Source: JAFECT01 sp036501825
GTDB taxonomy: Bacteria; Pseudomonadota; Alphaproteobacteria; Caulobacterales; Caulobacteraceae
Direction of reading: 5' to 3'
DNA: 64,000 nucleotides
NCBI GenBank assembly: GCA_036501825.1
Contig: DASXZP010000036.1
Span: 813,347-877,346 of the forward strand
Shown: positions 17,344 through 24,291 of the stretch, one piece after another
How the letters are laid out: each line of letters begins with the position of its first letter
Numbering within the stretch: the stretch's first letter is position 1
Translations under genes and position numbers: made by a program
The notes under the pieces: model-generated
What the model was told of the DNA's origin: nothing
The model's input: the letters and a program-made list of their open reading frames with translations, nothing else
Database searches by the model: none

Positions 17344-18006
17344 GTGTTCTGGTTGTTTTTTGCGGCGCTCGCCGCGTCGCAGCCAACGTCCGCGGCGGCC
17401 GTGCCGGGGCCGCCCGGCAAGCCCGTCGTCGTCAATCCCGACTGGGTTCAGAAGCCCGACGGCGCCACCGTGGAGCGTTACTATCCCGCGTACCCGTGGG
17501 GCGCGGGCGTCGAAGGGCGGGCGACCATCGAGTGTGTCGTCACCGTCGAAGGGACCACGGCCGATTGCAAGGTAATCTCCGAGGACCCGAGGGGCGCGGG
17601 CTTCGGCGAGGCGGTGATCTCCATGGCGACGACCTTTCGCTTCCGGCCCAAGACGATCGACGGAAAGCCGGTAGGCGGCGCCAAGGTTGTGGTGCCGATC
17701 AAGTTCGCGACGCAGGCGCTTCCGAAGACGGATATCGACCGGCTCAGGACCTGCGCCGGCTGGTGGCAGACGCTGATGGAGAGCAAGCCGTTTGATCGCG
17801 ATGACACGTTCGATTTCGCCGCTTTCGAGATCCAACGTCTGCAGTTCGTCCAGATCGAAGTCTGGCTGAAGCGCACGCCGTCGCAGATCCTGGGCGATCT
17901 TGACGCGGCCGCAGCGGAGGCGAAGGCGAGCCCGCCGAGCGCGGACGTCATCGACGCCTGCCGTGCGCGGGTCGCCAAGGCCATCGCCGCCACGGGCGCG
18001 AGGTAG
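17344..18006 (+). CDS. Secreted protein: TonB-C-like domain plus Cys-bounded helical module
   Basis: 220 residues from GTG behind GAGGGGGAG. A short signal peptide (FWLFFAALAASQPTSAAA) leads to a TonB C-terminal-like domain (~27-120): NPDWVQKP, ATIECVVTVEGTTADCKVIS with a C-x10-C pair, FGEAVISMATTFRFRP, DGKPVGGAKVVVPIKF. After it comes a helical module bounded by two cysteines (RTCAGWW to DACRAR, 70 residues). There is no membrane anchor beyond the signal peptide and no Pro-rich spacer, so it is unlikely to act as a classical TonB. Paired with a paralogue five bases downstream. Confidence 0.75.
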   Translation: MFWLFFAALAASQPTSAAAVPGPPGKPVVVNPDWVQKPDGATVERYYPAYPWGAGVEGRATIECVVTVEGTTADCKVISEDPRGAGFGEAVISMATTFRFRPKTIDGKPVGGAKVVVPIKFATQALPKTDIDRLRTCAGWWQTLMESKPFDRDDTFDFAAFEIQRLQFVQIEVWLKRTPSQILGDLDAAAAEAKASPPSADVIDACRARVAKAIAATGAR

Positions 18007-18011
18007 CGCGT

Positions 18012-18965
18012 ATGCTGTCACTGATTTTCCTGTTAGCGAGCGCGACGGCGGCGCTTGGGACGAGCGATCCGTCGCCGCGTCTGGCCGCACCGCCTGATGC
18101 GAACACCCTGATCCGGTACGAGGCCTGCGCGGGCTTGGCCGCGGCGATCGCCCAGTCCAGGCCCGATCCCACCGGCAAGGCCCGGACCCGGTTCATAGAT
18201 TGGGTCTATGTCTATTCCGCGAGCGGCCTGGTTTCCGGACTCAAGCCGTCGGAGATCGACCGGCGCCTCGAGCAGGCTCGGTTGAAAGCGCAGGCGCGGC
18301 TCGATCGCGGGGAGATTCCGGCGGAAGCGGCGGCGTGCGACGCGACGATCGACGTCAACGGCCCGATCAGGCCAAGGCCGGTGCGCCCCGCGGTGATCAC
18401 TAACCCCGACTGGATCACCCGACCGAACTCCGACCAACTGCTGGCTGCCTTCCCCAAGGATGCGCTGGACAAGGGCGTCAGCGGTGACGTGCAGCTCGAG
18501 TGCCAGGTCGAGGTCGACACGACGCTGAGTGGATGCGCGGTGATCAAGGAAGATCCGCCCGGCATGGGGTTCGGCGCCGCCGGTCTTTCACTCGCAGCGA
18601 CCATGCACATGCGACCGCAGACCGTCGATGGCAAGGCGGTGCGCGGCGCCAGGGTGATCGTCCCGCTGAACTTCAAGGTCGCGCCCGACTTCGACATGAC
18701 CCTGGCCGAGTCCCTGCCCGACGCGGAGCGGTGCCTGGGTTATGCGTTCCAACAGGCGTCCGATCCCGGGAGCGACTCCGCGTACCGGCAGTGGACCGAG
18801 TGGTTCACCGGCGACGCGCTGGCGGCGAAGCTTTCGCCCGCCGACGCGTCGGCGCGGCTAATCGCGTCGACCCACACGGCGGCCGAGGCGCTGAAAACAC
18901 AAAAGGGCGCGACCGAAGCAGCCGTCTGCCGCCGCTACTACGAGGCTTGGAAGGCTCAGTCCTGA
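18012..18965 (+). CDS. Secreted paralogue: helical module, TonB-C-like domain, helical module
   Basis: 317 residues with a signal peptide (MLSLIFLLASATAALG). The order is a Cys-bounded helical module (EACAGLA to AAACDA, 71 residues), a TonB-C-like domain (~130-225: TNPDWITRP, LECQVEVDTTLSGCAVIKEDPPGMGFG, VRGARVIVPLNF), then a second module (ERCLGYA to AAVCRRY, 66 residues). The constant C-x10-C pair suggests a disulfide. It follows its paralogue closely and is probably co-transcribed. Function unknown. Confidence 0.75.
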   Translation: MLSLIFLLASATAALGTSDPSPRLAAPPDANTLIRYEACAGLAAAIAQSRPDPTGKARTRFIDWVYVYSASGLVSGLKPSEIDRRLEQARLKAQARLDRGEIPAEAAACDATIDVNGPIRPRPVRPAVITNPDWITRPNSDQLLAAFPKDALDKGVSGDVQLECQVEVDTTLSGCAVIKEDPPGMGFGAAGLSLAATMHMRPQTVDGKAVRGARVIVPLNFKVAPDFDMTLAESLPDAERCLGYAFQQASDPGSDSAYRQWTEWFTGDALAAKLSPADASARLIASTHTAAEALKTQKGATEAAVCRRYYEAWKAQS

Positions 18966-18981
18966 AGCGCGGGCCCCAATA

Positions 18982-19015
18982 AAAAGCGCGCCTGCCGGGG
19001 GGCGACAGGCGCGCG
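18982..19015 (-). terminator. Rho-independent terminator of ctrA
   Basis: Read on the minus strand, GCGCGCCTG (19015-19007) pairs perfectly with CAGGCGCGC (18995-18987) across an 11-nt loop and is followed by TTTTTATT. It lies 37 bp after the ctrA stop. On the plus strand the stem lacks a T run. Confidence 0.88.
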
Positions 19016-19051
19016 GTACTCGGTGACGCTACGCTACTGTACTAAAACACG

Positions 19052-19753
19052 TCAGGCGGCGACGGTGGCCACCACTTCCTGCGGGTCGCGCAGCACATAG
19101 CCGCGGCCCCAGACGGTCTCGATGTAATGCTTGCCGTCCGCGGCGGTCGCCAGCTTCTTGCGCAGCTTACAGATGAACACGTCGATGATCTTCAGTTCAG
19201 GCTCGTCCATGCCGCCGTAGAGGTGGTTCAGGAACATCTCTTTCGTGAGAGTCGTCCCCTTCCTCAAGCTGAGCAGCTCGAGCATCTGGTATTCCTTGCC
19301 GGTGAGGTGGACCCGCAGGCCGTTCACCTCGACCGTCTTGGCGTCCAGGTTCACCACGATCTCGCCGGTCTTGATGACCGACTGGGCATGGCCCTTGGAG
19401 CGGCGGACCACCGCGTGGATGCGCGCGACCAGCTCGTCCTTGTGGAACGGCTTGGTCATGTAGTCGTCGGCGCCGCCGCCGAGCGTCTTCACCTTGGTGT
19501 CGATTTCCGACGAACCGGACAGGATCATCACCGGGGTGTTGACCTTGCCGACGCGCAGCTGACGCAGCACGTCCAGGCCGGACATGTCGGGCAGGTTCAG
19601 GTCGAGCAGGATGAGGTCGTAGTCGTAGATCTTGCCCAGATCCACGCCCTCCTCACCCAGGTCGGTGGTGTAGACGTTGAAACCTTCGGACTTGAGCATC
19701 AGTTCGATGCTCTGCGCAGTCGCGCTATCGTCCTCGATCAACAGTACTCGCAT
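19052..19753 (-). CDS. ctrA: Cell-cycle master response regulator CtrA
   Basis: 233 residues, OmpR/PhoB type. The receiver has Asp51 (LLDLNLPDMSGLDVL), identical in position to the CtrA phosphorylation site, and KPFHKDEL; the winged helix contains LTGKEYQMLELLSLRKG and VFICKLRKKL. The protein ends in VATVAA; a terminal Ala-Ala is the ClpXP degron of CtrA. CtrA silences the replication origin and drives flagellar, pilus and division genes. The upstream region holds GANTC sites and TTAA boxes in keeping with CcrM/GcrA and self-regulation. A terminator follows the gene. Confidence 0.97.
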   Translation of the reverse strand: MRVLLIEDDSATAQSIELMLKSEGFNVYTTDLGEEGVDLGKIYDYDLILLDLNLPDMSGLDVLRQLRVGKVNTPVMILSGSSEIDTKVKTLGGGADDYMTKPFHKDELVARIHAVVRRSKGHAQSVIKTGEIVVNLDAKTVEVNGLRVHLTGKEYQMLELLSLRKGTTLTKEMFLNHLYGGMDEPELKIIDVFICKLRKKLATAADGKHYIETVWGRGYVLRDPQEVVATVAA

Positions 19754-19787
19754 TCAGCCCCTCCCGGCGAAAGCGCTGCCGTCCAAG

Positions 19788-19924
19788 AATCCGCGGCCGG
19801 ACCCTCAGTCCATCCCCAGCACGCTAGGCCGTCAGTTACTTAAGATTGGTTAATCCTAAAGACTTGCCGAATCGTAGGGTGATTTGCGAGTCCGCGACAA
19901 GCCAACGAGTCAACGATTCGAATC
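19788..19924. promoter_or_regulatory. Cluster of GANTC (CcrM) methylation sites upstream of ctrA
   Basis: GANTC sites lie at 19788-19792, 19869-19873, 19888-19892, 19907-19911, 19915-19919 and 19920-19924: five within 56 bp, against about one per 256 bp by chance. In Caulobacter a GANTC near ctrA P1 ties transcription to replication-fork passage through CcrM and GcrA. The density here is striking. The cluster could also affect the divergent cysK. Confidence 0.8.
19840..19853. promoter_or_regulatory. CtrA-type TTAA pair close to ctrA
   Basis: TTAAGATTGGTTAA, two TTAA half-sites separated by six bases rather than seven. On the minus strand it reads TTAACCAATC, close to the usual CtrA octamer. 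It is about 90 bp upstream of the ctrA start and is a candidate autoregulatory site. Confidence 0.5.
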
Positions 19925-19980
19925 CGTGTGCGGATTTTTCCTGGGGAAATTTCCTGGATCTGCAAGGGACGCAATAAGTC

Positions 19981-19995
19981 TTAAGCGGAAATTAA
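19981..19995. promoter_or_regulatory. Consensus CtrA binding site TTAA-N7-TTAA
   Basis: TTAAGCGGAAATTAA matches the full CtrA consensus with the exact seven-base spacer. It lies 82 bp upstream of the cysK start and 230 bp upstream of ctrA, in the divergent 323-bp space. No other gene is seen in this space. Confidence 0.7.
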
Positions 19996-20076
19996 CGCGG
20001 GCTTTCTTGCGCCCGAATCCGGCCTGTGTGAGACCCCGTGACGCAGGACCGATCGGGGGGCGGGAGAAAGAAATTC

Positions 20077-21087
20077 ATGAACGAAACGGCCGAAATCAAC
20101 GCCAAAAAAGCTGGGGGCGACTACGACGCGTCGGCCTATCGGCGCGCCGGCCGCGGCAGGATCTACGACGGCATCATCGACACCATCGGCGACACGCCGC
20201 TGGTGCGCCTGCCCAGGCTAACGGCAGAGTTGAAGCCCAAGGCCGAGGTTCTCGCCAAGCTCGAGTTCTTCAACCCCCTGGCCAGCGGGAAGGACCGCAT
20301 CGGCGTCTCGATGATCGCCGCGCTGGAGGCCAACGGCCTGCTGAAGCCCGGCTCGACCCTTGTGGAGCCCACCAGCGGCAACACCGGCATCGCGCTCGCC
20401 TTCGTGGCCGCCGCCAAGGGCTATCGTCTGATCCTGGTCATGCCCGAGAGCATGTCGATGGAGCGGCGCAAGATGCTGCTCCTGCTGGGGGCCGAGCTGG
20501 AGCTGACCCCCGCCGAGGGCGGCATGCGCGCCTCCATCGCTCGGGCCCAGGAGATTGTGGCCTCCACCCCCGGCGCGGTCATGCCGCAGCAATTCGACAA
20601 CCCCGCCAACCCCATGATCCACCGAGTTTCGACCGCCGAGGAGATCTGGAACGACACCCAGGGCCAGGTGGACGCGGTGGTCGCCGGCATCGGGACCTCG
20701 GGCACCATCACCGGCGTCGGCCAGGTGCTGAAGGCGCGCAAACCGGGGGTCCAGATGATTGCCGTGGAGCCGGTCGCCTCGGCCATCCTGTCCGGGGGCA
20801 CGCCGGGGCCGCACAAGATTCAGGGCATCGGCGGGGGCTTCGTCCCCTCCATCCTCGACCGCAGCGTGATCGACGGGGTCGAGACCGTCGATAACGAGGA
20901 GGCCTTCGCCATGGCGCACAAGGCCGCCGAGATCGAAGGCATCCCGGTCGGCATCTCGTCGGGGGCGGCGCTGGCTGTGGCCTTCCGCCTGGCCGCGCGC
21001 GACGCCTACGCGGGTAAGATGATCGTAACCATCATCCCCAGTTTCGCGGAGCGGTACCTGTCGACGGCCTTGTTCGAGGATCTCTAG
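20077..21087 (+). CDS. cysK: Cysteine synthase A (O-acetylserine sulfhydrylase)
   Basis: 336 residues from ATG at 20077, with GGGAGAAAG eight bases upstream. The PLP lysine is Lys72 in NPLASGKDR; the substrate loop TSGNTGIALAF and the phosphate loop GTSGTITGVG are intact. It makes cysteine from O-acetylserine and sulfide. A polar leader of about 28 residues (MNETAEINAKKAGG...) precedes the fold, longer than in most CysK. The gene is divergent from ctrA across a region full of GANTC and CtrA sites. Confidence 0.93.
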   Translation: MNETAEINAKKAGGDYDASAYRRAGRGRIYDGIIDTIGDTPLVRLPRLTAELKPKAEVLAKLEFFNPLASGKDRIGVSMIAALEANGLLKPGSTLVEPTSGNTGIALAFVAAAKGYRLILVMPESMSMERRKMLLLLGAELELTPAEGGMRASIARAQEIVASTPGAVMPQQFDNPANPMIHRVSTAEEIWNDTQGQVDAVVAGIGTSGTITGVGQVLKARKPGVQMIAVEPVASAILSGGTPGPHKIQGIGGGFVPSILDRSVIDGVETVDNEEAFAMAHKAAEIEGIPVGISSGAALAVAFRLAARDAYAGKMIVTIIPSFAERYLSTALFEDL

Positions 21088-21175
21088 GCCAAAATCCTCT
21101 TTGGGCGCGGCGTCTTGCAGTGTCCCAGGCTGGCTTGCTCACCACAAGTTAACCGGCCTGGGGTGAAGTGGTTAA

Positions 21176-22399
21176 ATGACCGAGACCTCGGCCAGACGCG
21201 ACAGCCCCGCGACGGCGGACGCCGCGCCGCCCTCGCGCGCGCGCAAGGCGCTGCTCAAGCGTCTGGCGGACGTCGTCTCGCTGCCGGCCAGCCGGGTCAA
21301 CGCCTTCGAACGCTCGATGACCGCCGACCTGCTGGTCGAGATGCTGCGCGAAGCCGAGGTCGATGAGCGTAATCGTGTCGCGCTGCGCCTCGCGCCCCTG
21401 GCCGAAATCCCCAACTGTCTGGTGCGGCTGTTGCTGCGCGACCGCATCGAAATCGCGCGCTTGCTGATCGACGACTGCGGCTCGCTGACCGACGCGGATC
21501 TGGTGGCCTGCGCGCGCGACGCCTCGACCGAGCACCGCCGCGCCATCGCCCACCGCAAGCAGATCACCGAGGTGGTCGCCGAAGCCGTGGCCGAGCCGCT
21601 GGAAACCGACGTCCTGCAGATGCTGCTGAACAACACCTCGGCGCGTCTGTCGCAGCCGGCGATGGAAGGCATCGTGGGCGCGTGCCGCCACGAGCCCTCG
21701 CTTATTCCCGCCCTGCTCAAGCGCATCGAGCTCAGACCGTCGGGCGCCTACATCATGTTCTGGTGGTGCGACGGCGACGCGCGCCGCACCATCCTGCAAC
21801 GCTTCGCCGTGTCGCGCGAAGTCCTGCAGGACGCGGTCGAGGACGTGTTCGCTCTGGGCGCCCAGGAGAACTGGGAAGACCCGCTCGCGCGCAAGGCGCT
21901 GCAGTTCATCGAACGGCGCCAGCGTAACCGCGGCGCCATCGAGAAGTCGCCCTACGGCAGTCTCGAGGAAGCGGTGGCCGCGGCCGAGACCGGTCTCACC
22001 CGTGAGATCGCCCAGGAGATCGGCTACCTTTCCGGCATCAAGCCCGCGACCCTGGCCAAGATCCTCTCCGACCGCGGCGGCGAACCGATCGCGGTGCTGT
22101 GCAAGTCCACCGGCCTCGCCAAGTCGTCGCTGAAAACTCTGTGGCGGTCGATGAAGCGGCCCGAGTTCGACGCCGACGGCGGCTTGTCCGAAGCACTCGA
22201 GCGGGTGCTGATCACCTACGACATGATCGCCACCGACCGGGCCCAGACGGTGCTCAGGTACTGGAACTGGGCGTTGTCCTCGGCGCTGACGCCGACGCTC
22301 ATGAAAGCCATCCGCGACGGTGACGAAGACTCGCTCGACGAATATTCCGTGCCGCAATGGGCGGCGATGCTTGCCCTCGCCGAAGATTTCGGCCGCTGA
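21176..22399 (+). CDS. DUF2336 family protein
   Basis: 407 residues, mostly helical, with the HEAT-like repeat character of DUF2336 (for example RLAPLAEIPNCLVRLLLRDRIEIARLLIDDC and LLNNTSARLSQPAMEGIV). No signal peptide or membrane helix. GGGGTGAAG lies eight bases before the ATG, and TTAA elements occur at 21149-21152 and 21172-21175. DUF2336 proteins are abundant in alphaproteobacteria with no defined biochemical role. A second member lies at 33393-34481. Confidence 0.8.
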   Translation: MTETSARRDSPATADAAPPSRARKALLKRLADVVSLPASRVNAFERSMTADLLVEMLREAEVDERNRVALRLAPLAEIPNCLVRLLLRDRIEIARLLIDDCGSLTDADLVACARDASTEHRRAIAHRKQITEVVAEAVAEPLETDVLQMLLNNTSARLSQPAMEGIVGACRHEPSLIPALLKRIELRPSGAYIMFWWCDGDARRTILQRFAVSREVLQDAVEDVFALGAQENWEDPLARKALQFIERRQRNRGAIEKSPYGSLEEAVAAAETGLTREIAQEIGYLSGIKPATLAKILSDRGGEPIAVLCKSTGLAKSSLKTLWRSMKRPEFDADGGLSEALERVLITYDMIATDRAQTVLRYWNWALSSALTPTLMKAIRDGDEDSLDEYSVPQWAAMLALAEDFGR

Positions 22400-22467
22400 G
22401 CTACCTTACCGCCGTACACGAATTGCCCAGCCTGCTTGGGACCGTTTCTTTAATCAAATAAACCCGA

Positions 22468-22490
22468 CCCGGGATATTGTGTATCCCGGG
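22468..22490. promoter_or_regulatory. Perfect 9-bp inverted repeat upstream of mucR
   Basis: CCCGGGATA-N5-TATCCCGGG, centred about 95 bp before the mucR start. No T run follows, so it is more likely an operator or RNA hairpin than a terminator. Confidence 0.6.
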
Positions 22491-22522
22491 GAAGCTCTAT
22501 ATTTACCGAAGCAACGCTCGAA

Positions 22523-22537
22523 GACTCGAATCGAGTC
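22523..22537. promoter_or_regulatory. Three adjoining GANTC sites upstream of mucR
   Basis: GACTC, GAATC and GAGTC are packed end to end in 15 bp (GACTCGAATCGAGTC), 36 bp before the mucR ATG. The block is itself a perfect palindrome. It suggests control by CcrM methylation or GcrA, inferred from motif density. Confidence 0.7.
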
Positions 22538-22572
22538 GGGACAGCAACCCTGGCTTCGGGAACCCAAGCATT

Positions 22573-22998
22573 ATGGACGACAAGGCTGAAATCATTGAGA
22601 TGACGGCGGACATCGTGTCCGCTTACGTCGGGAACAATTCCGTTTCCTCGAGCGATCTGCCCAATCTGATCCAGAGCGTGCACCGCGCTCTGTCGGCGGT
22701 GACCTCCGGCGCCATGGAAGTCGCGCCCGCCCCGAAGGAGCCGGCGGTCCCGCTGAAGCGGTCGATCACCCCGGACTACCTCGTGTGTCTGGAAGACGGG
22801 CGGAAGTTCAAGTCGCTGAAGCGCCACCTGCGCACCAAGTACGACATGAGCCCCGACGAGTATCGCTCCAAGTGGGGCCTGCCCAAGGACTATCCGATGG
22901 TCGCCCCGAACTACGCCAAGGCGCGTTCGGACCTGGCCAAGCAGATGGGTCTGGGCCAGGGCGGCCGCAAACCCGCCCGCAAGGGCCGCGGCGGCTGA
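22573..22998 (+). CDS. mucR: MucR/Ros-family zinc-finger transcriptional regulator
   Basis: 141 residues from ATG at 22573. The N-terminal half (EMTADIVSAYVGNNSV, DLPNLIQSVHRAL) is the oligomerisation region; the C-terminal zinc finger is YLVCLEDGRKFKSLKRHL with the expected His, followed by SPDEYRSKWGLPKDYPMVAPNYA. As in related MucR proteins the second finger cysteine is replaced by aspartate. In Caulobacter MucR paralogues silence S-phase genes and feed into the CtrA/SciP circuit. A strong terminator follows, so it is monocistronic. Confidence 0.93.
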   Translation: MDDKAEIIEMTADIVSAYVGNNSVSSSDLPNLIQSVHRALSAVTSGAMEVAPAPKEPAVPLKRSITPDYLVCLEDGRKFKSLKRHLRTKYDMSPDEYRSKWGLPKDYPMVAPNYAKARSDLAKQMGLGQGGRKPARKGRGG

Positions 22999-23025
22999 GC
23001 CCAGCCGAACTTCAGGGTTCCAGGA

Positions 23026-23060
23026 CGCCCCGCGGTTATGCCGCGGGGCGTTTACTTTAT
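23026..23060 (+). terminator. Rho-independent terminator of mucR
   Basis: CGCCCCGCGG (23026-23035) pairs perfectly with CCGCGGGGCG (23041-23050) across TTATG, followed by TTTACTTTAT. It begins 28 bp after the mucR stop. Confidence 0.92.
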
Positions 23061-23131
23061 CGGCGCCGCTTTAAGCTTGCGGCGCAGGGCGACGCTGGCC
23101 ACAGTATGAGAAGTAACCTCGAGGAACGCGG

Positions 23132-23623
23132 ATGATTGCGCAGACGGGAGCGCCCGCCTCGGCGCTTCGGGCGCACGAGGAGCTCTACGGCTACTGGTCG
23201 GCGCTGAAGAAGCCTGACCGCCTGCCGGGGCGGCGCGATATCGACCCGGCCGATTTCAAGCGCCTGTTGCCGACGGTCAGTCTGGTCGACGTGGTCGCGC
23301 GCGATCCGCTGGACTTCAAGACGCGATTGGCCGGGACCGGCCTCTACAGCGTCTACGGCCGCGAGATCACCGGCCTGCGCATGGAAGACATCTACCCGGC
23401 GCCGGAAGCCGCCGAGTGGCGCGACCGGCTGAAACGCGTGGTCGAAACCCGCAAGCCCGCCATGGGCGTCCACTCGTTGGCCTGGCGCGGCACCGGCCGC
23501 CTGTCGATCGTGTGGCTGCGCCTGCCGCTGGCGGGCGACGGCGCAACGGTGGACATGATCCTGGGCTACGACGCGGTGGTCGGCGTGAGAGACGAACCGC
23601 CGAGCGGCGTGCGGGCGGCGTAA
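23132..23623 (+). CDS. PAS_5-type PAS domain protein
   Basis: 163 residues from ATG behind GAGGAACGCGG. YGYWSALKKPDRLPGRRDIDPADFKRLLPTVSLVDV and TRLAGTGLYSVYGREITG match the stand-alone PAS fold (PAS_5) common in alphaproteobacteria. There is no output domain, so it may sense a ligand and act through a partner. Transcribed after mucR but separated by that gene's terminator. Confidence 0.8.
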   Translation: MIAQTGAPASALRAHEELYGYWSALKKPDRLPGRRDIDPADFKRLLPTVSLVDVVARDPLDFKTRLAGTGLYSVYGREITGLRMEDIYPAPEAAEWRDRLKRVVETRKPAMGVHSLAWRGTGRLSIVWLRLPLAGDGATVDMILGYDAVVGVRDEPPSGVRAA

Positions 23624-23625
23624 CA

Positions 23626-23828
23626 AAATCCTCCCCCCGCGTGAAGCGCGTAGGGGAGGGGGACCGCCGAAGGCGGTGGAGGGGCCAGCGCGACGTTGGC
23701 CGATGCAAGCGCCCTCTACGCCTCACGTCGCGCAGTGTTTCGCGCGCTAGTCACTCACCGTCGCGCCGGCCCCTCCGTCGGCCTCCGGCCGACACCTCCC
23801 CTGCGGCCTTCGGCCGGGGGACGATTTA
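23626..23828. repeat. Intergenic repeat family B, copy 1 (~200 bp inverted repeat)
   Basis: Begins AAATCCTCCCCCCGCGTGAA and ends with the near-complement reading CGGCCGGGGGACGATTT, with smaller hairpins (CCGCCGAAGGCGG, GTCGGCCTCCGGCCGAC) inside. A second copy lies at 49604-49792. Here it fills the gap between convergent PAS and sufE genes and overlaps the sufE stop by three bases. Confidence 0.85.
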
Positions 23829-24251
23829 AGAGGTCGCGGCGCGCGCTTCCGCCCGTATCCGTTCGATCATGGCGTTGAGGCCGTTGGCGCGTTGGCTGGA
23901 CAGGGCTTCGGGCAAGCCGAGTTTCGCCATGGCGGCTTGGGCGTCGAAGGCGGCGATCGCCTGCGGCGTGCGGCCGGAGTAGAGTTTCAGCAAGACCGCA
24001 ATCAGGCCCTTCACGATGTGCGCGTCGGAGTCGGCGCGGAAGTGAAGCGTGCCGTCCCCCTCTCGCGACGTCGTGATCCACACCTGGCTCGCGCAGCCGC
24101 GCACCTTGTTCGCGTCGACGTGGTCTTCGTCGGGCAGCGGCTCGAGCTCGCGCCCCAGATCGATCAGGAAGCGATAGCGCTGCTCCCAGTCGCCCAGCAC
24201 CTCGAAGGTGTCGGCCAGATCTGCCAGCGCGTCATCCATCGTCTCAGCCAT
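23826..24251 (-). CDS. sufE: SufE family sulfur acceptor
   Basis: 141 residues. The active Cys53 is in KVRGCASQVWI, with the preceding RYRFLIDLGRELEPLP typical of SufE. SufE takes persulfide sulfur from SufS for iron-sulfur cluster assembly. No suf operon is adjacent, which is common for sufE in alphaproteobacteria. The stop lies within the end of the repeat element. Confidence 0.9.
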   Translation of the reverse strand: MAETMDDALADLADTFEVLGDWEQRYRFLIDLGRELEPLPDEDHVDANKVRGCASQVWITTSREGDGTLHFRADSDAHIVKGLIAVLLKLYSGRTPQAIAAFDAQAAMAKLGLPEALSSQRANGLNAMIERIRAEARAATS

Positions 24252-24291
24252 GAGCGCGACATAGGCGCTCAGGGACGAACGGGCAAACGGC

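Noticed and set aside
17344..18006. Ordinary TonB energy transducer
   Set aside because: There is no retained N-terminal anchor or Pro-rich spacer, no exbB/exbD, and an extra C-terminal helical module follows the domain.
19912..19928. tRNA T-arm-like GATTCGAATCC upstream of ctrA
   Set aside because: The flanking bases do not form a five-pair T stem, no acceptor or anticodon arm is present, and the string is explained by two abutting GANTC sites.
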